Shown: positions 26,717 through 35,633, counted from the first letter of the stretch. The stretch is 64,000 bases of DNA from Paraburkholderia aspalathi (GCF_900116445.1 NZ_FPBH01000012.1:124001-188000); one strand, 5' to 3'. Notes: generated by a model from the letters alone, not told the origin. Numbers and translations: made by a program.

Positions 26717-26787
26717 GGAGTACCTGCTTCAAATACGGGCTTCAACGTGTTCGGCGTCGACGCCTTGCTCAATGCGCAAAGCTGCGT

Positions 26788-27318
26788 TCAATCGACGCGT
26801 GCTTCGGTGTGAAAGGTGAAACGCTGAGTGCCATCGGCGCCGCCTGCTTCGCGGGCGAGCACGAGCGTTGCATCGGCCGGCACATCCACCACGCCGCCGA
26901 CAAAACGCGCCGCCACCGGCAACTCGCGTCCGCCGCGGTCGGCGAGCACCGCCAGTTCGACCGATGCCGGACGGCCGTAGTCGTACAGCTCATTCAACGC
27001 CGCGCGAATCGTGCGGCCGGTGTACAGCACGTCGTCCACCAGCACGATGCGGCGCTTGTCCACGGAAAACGGCAGCGAGGTCGGACTTGCCTGCGAGTGC
27101 AGGCCTTTTTTTGCGTAGTCGTCGCGATGCAGCGCGACGTTGACCACGCCGAAGCTCGGCGCCTTCAGATCGCGCGCGAGGCGCTCGGCGAGCCACGCGC
27201 CGCCACTGTAGATGCCGGCCAGCACGGGGCCATCGGCAGCGCTGAAGGCGTCGCCATACGCCGCGCGAACCTGGTCGAGCACGGCGCGATAAAGTGCTTC
27301 GGCGTCAATGGAACTCAT
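26788..27318 (-). CDS. pyrR: PyrR bifunctional pyrimidine regulator / uracil phosphoribosyltransferase
   Basis: 176 residues. VVLVDDVLYTGRTIRAALN-type PRPP-binding motif (ILVDDVLYTGRTIRAA core), and YSGGAWLAERLA near the N-terminus. In proteobacteria PyrR homologues may act as uracil phosphoribosyltransferase, and RNA-binding attenuation is not certain; I see no leader attenuator in the 72 bp before pyrB. The gene starts inside the end of ruvX (14-bp overlap). Confidence 0.9.
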   Translation of the reverse strand: MSSIDAEALYRAVLDQVRAAYGDAFSAADGPVLAGIYSGGAWLAERLARDLKAPSFGVVNVALHRDDYAKKGLHSQASPTSLPFSVDKRRIVLVDDVLYTGRTIRAALNELYDYGRPASVELAVLADRGGRELPVAARFVGGVVDVPADATLVLAREAGGADGTQRFTFHTEARVD

Positions 27319-27745
27319 GATCGTCGGAAAGTCCGTCTAGATATTGCTGGAGGATGATGCTGGCGGCTTCGGCGTCGAGCATGTCGGCGCGGCCGTTGCC
27401 GGCGCGGATTTCCGCCTTCGCCTCGACCGACGAATAGCGCTCGTCGATCCATGTCACCGGCAGATTGAAGCGGCCATTCAGCTGATTGCCGAAGCGCTTC
27501 GCGAGTTGGGTCATTTCGTGCGGCGTGCCGTCCGGGTGCATGGGCAAACCGACCACCAGCGCGTCCGGCTTCCACTCGCTGATCAGCTTGCCGATCGCCT
27601 CGAAACGGTATTCGCGGCTGCGGTTCTGCACGATCACGAGCGCGCGTGCGCTGCGGGTGAGCGAATTGCCCACCGCCACGCCGATCCGCTTTTCACCGTA
27701 GTCGAACGCAAGCAGCGTCGCTTCACGTCCGGCTGCCAGGCTCAT
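27305..27745 (-). CDS. ruvX: Putative Holliday junction resolvase / pre-16S rRNA nuclease
   Basis: 146 residues, YqgF/RuvX family, RNase H-like fold. LLAFDYGEKRIGVAVGN carries the first catalytic Asp, VVGLPMHPDGTP the middle motif and WIDERYSSVEA the catalytic Glu/Asp. In E. coli YqgF processes the 5' end of 16S rRNA. It overlaps yqgE by 4 bp (ATGA) and precedes pyrR, the usual betaproteobacterial order. Confidence 0.93.
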   Translation of the reverse strand: MSLAAGREATLLAFDYGEKRIGVAVGNSLTRSARALVIVQNRSREYRFEAIGKLISEWKPDALVVGLPMHPDGTPHEMTQLAKRFGNQLNGRFNLPVTWIDERYSSVEAKAEIRAGNGRADMLDAEAASIILQQYLDGLSDDHEFH

Positions 27746-28320
27746 GCGTGACCTGCTTCGCCCGACAGCATCGACAGTGAAATGCCGAGCAGCGCGAGCG
27801 CCGCTTCCAGACGCTCTTCGGCAGGTACGTCGAACACGATTTTCGGGTCGGCTTCAACCGTGAGCCAGCCGTTCTTCGAAATCTCTTCTTCGAGCTGACC
27901 CGCGCCCCAGCCGGCATGGCCGAGCGTGAGCAGAAAGCGCTCCGGACCAGTGCCGCTCGCGACGGCTTCAAGCACGTCTTTCGACGTGGTCATCTCGAGC
28001 CCGCCCGGCACCGACATGGACGACGTATACGCATTGCCGTCTTTCGGATCGTGCAGCACGAAGCCGCGCTCGGTTTGTACCGGGCCGCCGAAATACACAG
28101 GCACATGGAGAAGGGGTTCGATCTCGAGCTTGAGATCGATGCGACTGAAGAGCGCTTCAAGGTCGATATCGGTCGGCCGGTTGATCACGAGGCCGAGCGC
28201 ACCGCGCTCACTGTGATCGCAAAGGTAGACCACCGTTCCTGAAAACGTGGGATCGGCCATGCTCGGCATGGCGATCAGGAACTGGTTGGTCAGATTGATG
28301 CGATCGGTACTCTTGGACAT
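27742..28320 (-). CDS. YqgE/AlgH family protein
   Basis: 192 residues. NLTNQFLIAMPSMADPTFSG at the N-terminus, CDHSERGALGLVINRP, VYFGGPVQTERGFVLH and GHAGWGAGQLEEEI are the full family signature. The function is poorly defined; in Pseudomonas AlgH affects alginate regulation. First gene of the ruvX-pyrR unit. The 276 bp upstream, to the FimL-like gene, hold nothing I can name. Confidence 0.93.
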   Translation of the reverse strand: MSKSTDRINLTNQFLIAMPSMADPTFSGTVVYLCDHSERGALGLVINRPTDIDLEALFSRIDLKLEIEPLLHVPVYFGGPVQTERGFVLHDPKDGNAYTSSMSVPGGLEMTTSKDVLEAVASGTGPERFLLTLGHAGWGAGQLEEEISKNGWLTVEADPKIVFDVPAEERLEAALALLGISLSMLSGEAGHA

Positions 28321-28596
28321 AGTTCGGATTTTAGCAAAGACGGTGCGGGATGGCGGGCTTTGAGCGCGTGACCGCGATGTGCGCGATGAAGTGCGCCGCG
28401 AGCCATCGACGGCGAATCAAGTTGCACTCTATCACGCACGCAGACCTTGTCCATGGTGCGCTCAGCGGTGTTTACGACACGCATATCGCGTGCCTCCGGG
28501 TTCGAACATTGCGCCTCGCTGTTGCCGGCAGAGCATGCGTGCCGGCGCGCAGGGCGTGCTGCTGATTGATACCGCAGTGATACCGCAGCCGGCAGT

Positions 28597-30006
28597 TCAG
28601 GCGCCGCCCTGCTCGATCGAACGCGTCAATGCGGCCAGCGCCGCGTTGCTGCCTGTCGGCGCGACGCCCGCAGCGACTTTGTGCAGCATCGCACGCAACG
28701 CCTCGGCGGCCTGCTCGAGCGTGCTCGCCGCTGGTGCACCGACGATGACATGGGAGCGCACCGCCGGCGTCGATACGCCGGCGTGCGCGCGGCGGCGCCA
28801 GGCGAGCCCGAGCGCATCGGCAACCAGCGCCACATGGCCGAGGCCCAGCGCGCACGCGGCGGCACCCAGCCGGTAGGCGGCGTCGCCCGCCTGCAACGCT
28901 TCGCTCGGATCGGCTTTCTCCGGCTGGTCGGCCGCACGGGCGTGCTCAGTCAGCGCCGAAATCGAGGCATCGGCCGTTTGCAGGAAATCTTCATACGCAT
29001 GCGCGTTGACGGCCAACACGCCCAGCTCGCGCGTCAGCGTGCTGCGGGTCGCGCTGACCGCCTGCGCCTGTACGGCGCCCGCTTCCCAAAGCATTTCGGA
29101 TGCCTGGGTGCCCGCGACGTGCCAATCGACCGTCAAGCCATAGTCGTGCAGCACTTCGACCTGATCGGCGTCTTCCGCTGCAGCGCCGAACAGCGCGTAA
29201 TCGCGCCACAGCAGCGCCAGCGTCGCGCGCACCAGCGAACGCGGCGCGCGCTCGATGCCGTGCGCATGGTCGGCCAGCGTGAGATTGCAGCGCGCATAGA
29301 AACGCCGCGCGTCGGCATCGCCAGTGGCGCGGCCGCTGACGCGCAGCGCCTTGGCACAAGCTTTGGCGAGGCGCCAGAAATCGTAGGGGTCAGGGCCGGC
29401 GAGTTCGGTAAAGACGGCGTCCAGTTCGTCGAGCGCCGCGTTCGTGAACGCCAGCGCAGCACCACTGCTATCCGGCTGCGAGCGCAACACCGGCAACAGC
29501 GCGCGCTCGTAGCGCGCCCGCAAATGGGCGAGTTGATCCGCGGACTGGGTATGCAGCGACACCGGCGGCACCGGGCGCGCGCTCAGCGCGAGATCTTCGA
29601 ATGCAACGGTCGAACCCGGCGTGTGCTCCGACAGATGAGCACACAGCGCGTGATAGTGATGGAACAGCGTGGATGAACAGGACAGTTCGCGCAGATTGTG
29701 GCGCTCGAGCGCCGCGCGGAAATCGTGCAATGCGGCGCCGAACACGGGCCGCGCGCTGTCTGCGTCAGCCGGATCACCCTCGGCCAGAGGCGAGAGCCGC
29801 ACCAGCGCGTCCGCGAAGCGCTGCGCGCTCAGCCAGCCGGCCTCGCGCAACGCATGCGACGCGCGCAGCAGCGCCGAGGTGCTCTCGCGGTGTTGTTCGA
29901 ACGCCAGCAACGCCTCAGCCAGCGCCAGCTCCGCGGTGCGGACAGCGCCGCCGCGAGGATTGGGCAATGCATCGAAGGAATCGGGTGCAGCGGGTCGAAG
30001 AGTCAT
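28597..30006 (-). CDS. Hypothetical protein resembling FimL / N-terminal part of ChpA
   Basis: 469 mostly helical, Ala-rich residues without signal peptide or membrane segment. The stretch near residues 160-230, with RYERALLPVLRSQ and DPYDFWRLAKACAKALR, recalls the repeated helical pattern (basic-aromatic, LL-x2-LR, then FW-x2-A-x2-ALA) of FimL and the N-terminal region of the type IV pilus chemotaxis kinase ChpA/PilL. No HPt histidine or kinase domain is present. ATG 30006 is preferred to a GTG at 30051. Function unassigned; the family call is tentative. Confidence 0.45.
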   Translation of the reverse strand: MTLRPAAPDSFDALPNPRGGAVRTAELALAEALLAFEQHRESTSALLRASHALREAGWLSAQRFADALVRLSPLAEGDPADADSARPVFGAALHDFRAALERHNLRELSCSSTLFHHYHALCAHLSEHTPGSTVAFEDLALSARPVPPVSLHTQSADQLAHLRARYERALLPVLRSQPDSSGAALAFTNAALDELDAVFTELAGPDPYDFWRLAKACAKALRVSGRATGDADARRFYARCNLTLADHAHGIERAPRSLVRATLALLWRDYALFGAAAEDADQVEVLHDYGLTVDWHVAGTQASEMLWEAGAVQAQAVSATRSTLTRELGVLAVNAHAYEDFLQTADASISALTEHARAADQPEKADPSEALQAGDAAYRLGAAACALGLGHVALVADALGLAWRRRAHAGVSTPAVRSHVIVGAPAASTLEQAAEALRAMLHKVAAGVAPTGSNAALAALTRSIEQGGA

Positions 30007-30266
30007 GGGCAGGCGACAGGAAGCTGACGGGCCGCCGCTTCGGCGCTGCACGAGAGACTGACCGGCTAACGCGCGAACTGGCGACAGGACAATGACAGAT
30101 TACCGCTGCGACACGGTGCAACCGGGGATGTTCCGCGCCACCGCGTTGGGGCTGCACGCCGAGCGCATGAACCGCGTTCGATCCGGCCGACGCCGCCTGC
30201 AAAAACGCCGCGCCGCAACCACACAGCATGGCGCTCAGCTGGAGACCGCCGTTTACCCCTCGGACC

Positions 30267-30437
30267 TCAGATCTGGACCATCTCGAAGTCTTCCTTGCGC
30301 GCGCCGCATTCCGGGCAGGTCCAGTTAATGGGAACGTCCTCCCAGCGCGTGCCCGGCGCAATGCCTTCCTCCGGCAAACCGGCTTCTTCGTCGTAAATCC
30401 AGCCGCAAATCAGGCACATCCAGCTTTGATATTCCAT
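30267..30437 (-). CDS. Rubredoxin
   Basis: A 56-residue protein, shorter than many ORF cut-offs. It begins MEYQSWMCLICGWIYDEEAG and ends with WTCPECGARKEDFEMVQI. The two CxxCG pairs (C8/C11 and C41/C44) form the Fe(Cys)4 site, with the usual GWIYDE and PGTRWEDVP between. It is a small cytoplasmic electron carrier. It is divergent from thiD, a common pairing in Burkholderiales. No strong ribosome site is seen. Confidence 0.95.
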   Translation of the reverse strand: MEYQSWMCLICGWIYDEEAGLPEEGIAPGTRWEDVPINWTCPECGARKEDFEMVQI

Positions 30438-30735
30438 TCTTGTGTCGCGTCGTAGAGTCCGTGGAAACGGGAGCCATGATGGTACCGTGTTGCCGCCCCA
30501 ATGCCTAGCAATCAGAAACGCGCAATCGTAGTGTGCGGCGGCCTGTGGCTAGAGGGTTGCGTCGGTTTGGCCAGCGCTTGCGCGTGGGGTCGCGCCTGGT
30601 TGCCGCTTATGTGCTGCTCGCTTGCGGCAACCTGCCGAAGAATGCGAAAAAACGCCCTCATGACAGTTTAGGCCGCATAATTGAGCCGATTGCGCACCGT
30701 CTGCGCCTAAATACAGCTCCTTTTTGTAAATCTTC

Positions 30736-31596
30736 ATGCCCAGCGATACGCCTCCGATCGTCCTCACCTTCGGCCTTTCCGATCCCACCGGCGGCTCCGG
30801 CCTGCAAGCAGACCTGATGACCCTTGCCAGCATGGGCTGCCATGGCGTCTCCGTGCTCACGGGCTATACCGTGCGCGACTCGGCAAGCTGCGATGAAGTT
30901 ACCGGGCTCGATCCTGAAGTGGTTGCGACCCAGGCCCGGATGCTGCTCGAAGACATGCCGATCGCCGCCTTCAAAGTCGGCGCTTGCACACGCGCGGAAG
31001 TGGTCAGCGCAATTGCCGAAGTGGTCGCCGATTACGACGACATCCCGCTGATCCTCGCCCCCGATTTCACGCTCGACGACGAACACGTGCTCGCCGCCGA
31101 CGAACTGCGCGAAGCGATCGCCGACCTGCTCGCGCCGCAAACCACCTTGCTGGTCGCCGATTCGGCCACGCTGCTCGCGCTCGCCCAGCCAGACGGCGAC
31201 GCCGAAGCACCGAGCCTCGACGCGGCAATCTCGCATCTGCTGTCGCAAGGCTGCGAATACATTCTGTCGACGGAAACCGGCACGCACCGGCTCGTTAATA
31301 CGCTGTTCAGTGAAGACGGCCAACTGCGCCAGGATATGTGGGACCGCGGCGCCCATCGGATCATGGGTATTACCGACACGCTCGGCGCCGCGATTGCCGC
31401 CTTGCTGGCCAACGGCCAAGAGCCGGCGGAAGCCGTGCGCGAGGCGCAGGAGTATCTGTATCAGGCGATGCGCAACGCGTTTCGGCCGGGAATGGGCGCC
31501 TATCTGCCGGATCGCTTTTTCTGGGCCCGCAGCAGCGACGACGACACGCCGCCGGCAACCGGCAAGGACGCGGCACCGGGCGAAGCACGGCATTGA
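30736..31596 (+). CDS. thiD: Hydroxymethylpyrimidine/phosphomethylpyrimidine kinase
   Basis: 286 residues, PfkB/ribokinase-like fold. VLTFGLSDPTGGSGLQADL matches the N-terminal substrate/ATP motif, followed by GVSVLTGYTVRDS, FKVGAC and DTLGAAIAALLANGQ, near the catalytic end. It phosphorylates HMP and HMP-P in thiamine synthesis. The usual GAGIQAD motif reads GSGLQAD. It is followed after about 88 bp by a terminator. Confidence 0.85.
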   Translation: MPSDTPPIVLTFGLSDPTGGSGLQADLMTLASMGCHGVSVLTGYTVRDSASCDEVTGLDPEVVATQARMLLEDMPIAAFKVGACTRAEVVSAIAEVVADYDDIPLILAPDFTLDDEHVLAADELREAIADLLAPQTTLLVADSATLLALAQPDGDAEAPSLDAAISHLLSQGCEYILSTETGTHRLVNTLFSEDGQLRQDMWDRGAHRIMGITDTLGAAIAALLANGQEPAEAVREAQEYLYQAMRNAFRPGMGAYLPDRFFWARSSDDDTPPATGKDAAPGEARH

Positions 31597-31683
31597 TTTG
31601 ACGGCTCGAAGCGTCTGCTGCGCAAGCGGCAGGCGCTTGGCGAGCGTTTCCACTTCAGCGGCGGCCCGACAGCCCCGGTAAAG

Positions 31684-31706
31684 AACCCGCATTTCTGCGG
31701 GTTTTT
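31684..31706 (+). terminator. thiD: Rho-independent terminator after thiD (copy A)
   Basis: AACCCGCA (31684-31691), loop TTTC, TGCGGGTT (31696-31703), then a T run. An 8-bp GC-rich stem with poly-T, on the thiD side. Confidence 0.85.
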
Positions 31707-31730
31707 TGTTTTTGGGAAGCACGCCTCGCG
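31684..31730 (+). repeat. Direct repeat copy A flanking the sulfotransferase-cysC pair
   Basis: 47 bp that recur at 33883-33928 with one base change and one missing T. The likeness covers the terminator hairpin and continues through GGGAAGCACGCCTCGCG, so it is longer than a shared terminator alone would explain. Confidence 0.8.
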
Positions 31731-31991
31731 GCCGCGTGCCACCAACTCGCCTTTCCCCGTCTTGATCGATGTTCGCCGTGGAAAGCCCCGCGCAAGCGGA
31801 CACGCCTGTACGTGATCTCTTCCTCAGGCCTCGCCTCAGCACATGGCTGAGCTCGACTTCCTCGCGAAACCCAACGGAACTACCGCTCCTTTCACGACGC
31901 CAACATGCGTTTTAACTTGTAATTAAACGTTACAGCACCGGTTTTATCTCCGAGCTAAGCTTTCTATTTCGTAAATCTGTCATAAGCCCCC

Positions 31992-33206
31992 ATGGCCTCA
32001 CCAATTTTTTTCATCCATCCGCCTAAGAGCGGCGGATCAACTGTTATCTCATTTTTTGATCTGAATAAAGGCAAAGATCAGTTCGTGAACTTCGAATGGG
32101 ATCGAGAAGGCTGGGAAAGCAGTCACGCCAAATTGATGACCACGAGGATTGGCGGAGGCCATCAACCCTATGGCATGCACAGGAACCTGAAGAGCGCGCT
32201 AACGTATTGCACGATTCTGCGCGATCCACTTGCACGTCAGATATCGCACTACTGGTACGCAGCCAACGGCAAGAACGGCGACGTTGTGCGAGGCGCCAGC
32301 GTGTCGGCAACCGAAGCCCTGGTTCGGCGCGGCACCATCTCGCTCGACGAGTGGGTCAGCGAATCACTCGCGGGAAAAAACCTGTTTACCCAGATGTTGA
32401 GCGGTCATTCCGTGGTTGACGAAAGCAGCCTCGAAGTCGCACGGACCCATGTTCTCCAACATTTCGCGGCAACCGGCGTCTGCGAGGACATGAGCGAGTT
32501 TTTACTTCGGCTCTGCGGAAAGACCGGGCTCGAATTGCCCTTTTTTTTCGAAACCAACAAAACGAGTGGCTCGCCCAAAAACAGAACTCATGTGAGTGAA
32601 ACAGCAAGGCAAACGTTTGCCGAAGAGAATCGTTTCGATTACGAGATATTTCAGGACGTCAACCAGGCGATAGCGCAACATGCCCTGCAAGCAGGCGACG
32701 TGTTTTCAAAGGCCCTGGCGTCGGTGCGCACCATTCAGGAGGCGATCAATCAGCTCGAAAATCCGTACGCGCACAGTTCGATCGTTTTCGGTTTTGACGA
32801 AAAATTCCTCTCGAAAGTGGTGAGCGTGATCAACCAGTTTGATCTCACTCCCATCAAGGAATACATAGAGTTCGCGCAGAGCCAACCGCACACTACCGCC
32901 GACATGTACGACGGTTTTGTCGACGCCGTCCATAACGGCGTGATTTCGGGCTGGGCCGTCAATCTCACCCGGCCGGAAGAAAGAGTTCCGCTCGAAGTCC
33001 GCGTTGGTACGGAGGTCGTCGCGAGAGGTTCGAGTGGTGAGTATCGGCCCGACGTTGCTGGCGCGGGATACCCAAGCTCCCACGCTGGATTTTCAATTCC
33101 TCTGCCTGCGGGCGTGTCAGACGGTTTTCACGTCACGATCGAAAATTCGCTGGAGCGCCTGCACAACGCAGGCGTCTGGCGGCAAGGTTGGCACTGCGCC
33201 GCCTGA
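31992..33206 (+). CDS. Sulfotransferase family protein with C-terminal beta-type domain
   Basis: 404 residues. The 5'-phosphosulfate loop is HPPKSGGST (residues 9-17) and the 3'-phosphate motif is LRDPLARQISHYW (about 76-88), as in PAPS-dependent sulfotransferases of the heparan-sulfate/Stf0-like group. From about residue 303 a separate domain follows, with VISGWAV, YRPDVAGAGYP and HAGFSIPLP, a pattern often fused to bacterial glycosyltransferases. No signal peptide, so it is cytoplasmic. Base use is more AT-rich than in its neighbours, a sign of transfer. APS kinase follows at once. The acceptor is unknown, perhaps a surface glycan. Confidence 0.75.
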   Translation: MASPIFFIHPPKSGGSTVISFFDLNKGKDQFVNFEWDREGWESSHAKLMTTRIGGGHQPYGMHRNLKSALTYCTILRDPLARQISHYWYAANGKNGDVVRGASVSATEALVRRGTISLDEWVSESLAGKNLFTQMLSGHSVVDESSLEVARTHVLQHFAATGVCEDMSEFLLRLCGKTGLELPFFFETNKTSGSPKNRTHVSETARQTFAEENRFDYEIFQDVNQAIAQHALQAGDVFSKALASVRTIQEAINQLENPYAHSSIVFGFDEKFLSKVVSVINQFDLTPIKEYIEFAQSQPHTTADMYDGFVDAVHNGVISGWAVNLTRPEERVPLEVRVGTEVVARGSSGEYRPDVAGAGYPSSHAGFSIPLPAGVSDGFHVTIENSLERLHNAGVWRQGWHCAA

Positions 33207-33220
33207 GTCGAGAGAAAACA

Positions 33221-33844
33221 ATGGGACAGCCCCTGCCTTTTCTGCAACGCTTCCATGGTGAAGTGACTGCTCGCGACCGGATGCAAATGTTCCGCCACAA
33301 GCCGGTCACGATCTGGCTGACGGGGTTATCCGGGGCGGGTAAATCAACAATCGCTTTCGCACTCGAGCAGCAACTCGCATCGCTAGGCCATGCATGCTAC
33401 GTCCTCGACGGGGACAATATCCGCCACGGTTTGGCGTCCGATCTCGGCTTTGACAAGAAAGACCGGCGTGAAAATATTCGCAGGGTGGCGCACGTGGCCC
33501 AGTTGATGAACGACGCAGGCCTCATCGTTATCGCGGCACTTATCTCACCCATGTGTGAAGACAGAGCGATGGCGCGCGAAATCGTTGGACCCGGCAATTT
33601 CATCGAGACTTATCTTTCCGCCTCGGTCGACGCTTGCGCCCGTCGTGACCCGAAAGGTCTCTATGCCAAAGCCCGCGCCGGCGAGATTGCGTCGTTTACC
33701 GGCGTATCGGCACCCTATGAAGTCCCGGCTGATCCTGAGTTGAAGATAGATACGGCAATGTCGACGCCGGCCGAGAGCGTAGCGCACATATTCAGCTACT
33801 TGCGCGACAACTGCCTGATGAACACCGATTGCATCGAGCGCTAG
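33221..33844 (+). CDS. cysC: Adenylyl-sulfate (APS) kinase
   Basis: 207 residues. Walker A is GLSGAGKST (35-43), followed by LDGDNIRHGL, DRRENIRRVAHVAQ, ISPMCEDRAMAR and GLYAKARAGEIASFTGV, all typical of APS kinase. It converts APS to PAPS, the donor used by the sulfotransferase ending 14 bp upstream. ATG 33221 is preferred to the upstream frame opening at 33188, inside the preceding gene. The 20-residue N-terminal extension is slightly long. No ATP sulfurylase is adjacent, so this looks like a dedicated local supply enzyme. Confidence 0.93.
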   Translation: MGQPLPFLQRFHGEVTARDRMQMFRHKPVTIWLTGLSGAGKSTIAFALEQQLASLGHACYVLDGDNIRHGLASDLGFDKKDRRENIRRVAHVAQLMNDAGLIVIAALISPMCEDRAMAREIVGPGNFIETYLSASVDACARRDPKGLYAKARAGEIASFTGVSAPYEVPADPELKIDTAMSTPAESVAHIFSYLRDNCLMNTDCIER

Positions 33845-33870
33845 TCATAGCGAACCGGCTTATCGTTAGC

Positions 33871-33914
33871 CCCAAAACAAAAAACCCGCATTTCTGCGGG
33901 TTTTTTGTTTTGGG
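33871..33914. terminator. Bidirectional terminator between cysC and groL
   Basis: A perfect 20-bp inverted repeat (33871-33890 and 33895-33914) with a TTTC loop. The GC core is CCCGCA/TGCGGG, bordered by A and T runs on both sides, so it can stop transcription of cysC on the plus strand and groL on the minus strand. Confidence 0.92.
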
Positions 33915-33928
33915 AAGTACGCCTCGCG
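33883..33928 (+). repeat. Direct repeat copy B flanking the sulfotransferase-cysC pair
   Basis: 46 bp matching 31684-31730 apart from one base and one missing T, in the same orientation. It includes half of the groL/cysC terminator and the GGGAAGTACGCCTCGCG tail. Confidence 0.8.
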
Positions 33929-33992
33929 ACGCACCTCCCCATGTGTTTCCAACTGAGCCTCAAACGAGGCCCAAGTGAGGCTCAATCGGAAA

Positions 33993-35633
33993 TTACATGT
34001 CCATGCCCATGCCGCCCATGCCGCCGGGCATACCGCCGCCCATCGGAGCATCTTCCTTCGGCAGTTCGCAAACAGCTGCGTCGGTGGTCAACAGCAGGCC
34101 AGCGACCGAAGCTGCGTTTTGCAGCGCCGTGCGCGTCACCTTCGTCGGGTCCACGACACCTGCGTCAACCAGGTCGACGTACTCGCCGGTTGCAGCGTTG
34201 TAGCCGTAGTTGCCCGTACCAGCAGCAACAGCTGCCACCACGACGCTGGCTTCTTCGCCACCGTTCGTGACGATCTGACGCAGCGGCTCTTCCATCGCGC
34301 GCAGCACGATCTTGATACCTGCGTCCTGATCGGCGTTAGCGCCCTTCAGGCCAGCGATTGCCGTACGTGCACGGATCAGTGCGACGCCGCCGCCAGCAAC
34401 GATGCCTTCTTCCACAGCTGCGCGCGTTGCGTGCAGTGCGTCTTCGACACGTGCCTTCTTTTCCTTCATTTCGACTTCGGTCGCAGCACCGACCTTGATC
34501 ACTGCAACACCGCCGGCCAGCTTGGCCACGCGTTCTTGCAGCTTTTCACGGTCGTAGTCCGACGTAGCTTCTTCGATTTGCGTGCGAACTTGCTTCACAC
34601 GTGCTTCGATGGTTGCTGCTTCGCCAGCGCCGTCGATGATCGTCGTGTTTTCCTTGCCCACTTCGATGCGCTTCGCTTGACCCAGTTCAGCCAGCGTTGC
34701 CTTTTCGAGCGTCAGGCCGGTTTCTTCAGCGATGACTTGACCGCCGGTCAGGATCGCGATGTCTTCCAGCATGGCCTTACGACGATCGCCGAAGCCCGGA
34801 GCCTTGACAGCAACAGTCTTCAGGATGCCGCGGATGTTGTTCACAACCAGCGTAGCCAGCGCTTCGCCTTCGACGTCTTCTGCGATGATCAGCAGCGGAC
34901 GGCCAGCCTTAGCGACTTGCTCGAGGACCGGGAGGAGGTCACGAATGTTCGAAACCTTCTTGTCGTGCAGCAGCACGAACGGGTTTTCGAGCACTGCAAC
35001 TTGCTTGTCCGGGTTGTTGATGAAGTACGGCGACAGGTAGCCGCGGTCGAATTGCATACCTTCGACAACGTCCAGCTCGTCTTGCAACGACTTGCCGTCT
35101 TCAACGGTGATGACGCCTTCCTTGCCAACCTTGTCCATCGCTTCAGCGATACGGTCGCCGATCGACGAATCGCTGTTTGCCGAGATCGAACCGACTTGAG
35201 CGATTTCCTTGTTGGTCGTGCAAGGCTTGCTGATCTTGCGCAGTTCTTCGATCGCTGCGAACACAGCCTTGTCGATACCACGCTTCAGGTCCATCGGGTT
35301 CATGCCCGATGCAACGTACTTCATGCCTTCGCGGACGATCGACTGAGCCAGAACCGTTGCGGTCGTGGTGCCGTCACCTGCGTTGTCGCTGGTCTTGGAA
35401 GCAACTTCCTTGACCATTTGTGCGCCCATGTTCTGGAGCTTGTCTTTCAGTTCGATCTCTTTCGCGACCGAAACACCATCCTTCGTGACCGTCGGGCCGC
35501 CGAAGCTGCGTTCCAGGACAACGTTGCGACCCTTCGGGCCCAGCGTGACCTTCACAGCGTTCGCGAGGATGTTCACGCCTTCAACCATCTTGGCACGGGC
35601 GGAATCACCGAATACGACGTCTTTAGCTGCCAT
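33993..35633 (-). CDS. groL: Chaperonin GroEL (60 kDa)
   Basis: 546 residues, full length. Folds proteins in the cytoplasm as a 14-mer capped by GroES. DGTTTATVLAQ holds the ATPase Asp, and the C-terminus ends with a GGM-repeat tail (GGGMPGGMGGMGMDM). AAGGAG lies 7 bases before ATG 35633. It is the second gene of groSL, 54 bp after groS. Codon use is strongly biased, as expected for a highly expressed gene. Confidence 0.99.
   Translation of the reverse strand: MAAKDVVFGDSARAKMVEGVNILANAVKVTLGPKGRNVVLERSFGGPTVTKDGVSVAKEIELKDKLQNMGAQMVKEVASKTSDNAGDGTTTATVLAQSIVREGMKYVASGMNPMDLKRGIDKAVFAAIEELRKISKPCTTNKEIAQVGSISANSDSSIGDRIAEAMDKVGKEGVITVEDGKSLQDELDVVEGMQFDRGYLSPYFINNPDKQVAVLENPFVLLHDKKVSNIRDLLPVLEQVAKAGRPLLIIAEDVEGEALATLVVNNIRGILKTVAVKAPGFGDRRKAMLEDIAILTGGQVIAEETGLTLEKATLAELGQAKRIEVGKENTTIIDGAGEAATIEARVKQVRTQIEEATSDYDREKLQERVAKLAGGVAVIKVGAATEVEMKEKKARVEDALHATRAAVEEGIVAGGGVALIRARTAIAGLKGANADQDAGIKIVLRAMEEPLRQIVTNGGEEASVVVAAVAAGTGNYGYNAATGEYVDLVDAGVVDPTKVTRTALQNAASVAGLLLTTDAAVCELPKEDAPMGGGMPGGMGGMGMDM

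Larger units (their letters stand above)
31597..31991. other. Intergenic region between thiD and sulfotransferase gene
   Basis: 395 bp without a gene. It holds the thiD terminator and direct-repeat copy A (31684-31730), then a GC-rich stretch, then about 100 AT-rich bases directly before the sulfotransferase ATG that probably carry its promoter. No convincing -35/-10 pair was found. Confidence 0.6.

Noticed and set aside
25611..26732. 373-residue minus-strand frame over pyrB
   Set aside because: Different frame from the intact PyrB protein; low-complexity Arg-rich sequence.
29915..30361. 148-residue frame overlapping rubredoxin
   Set aside because: Rubredoxin with both CxxCG pairs is the real gene in another frame; this one has no start signal or motif.
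31992..33844. Sulfate module as a transposon
   Set aside because: Direct repeats flank it, but there are no terminal inverted repeats, transposase or integrase.
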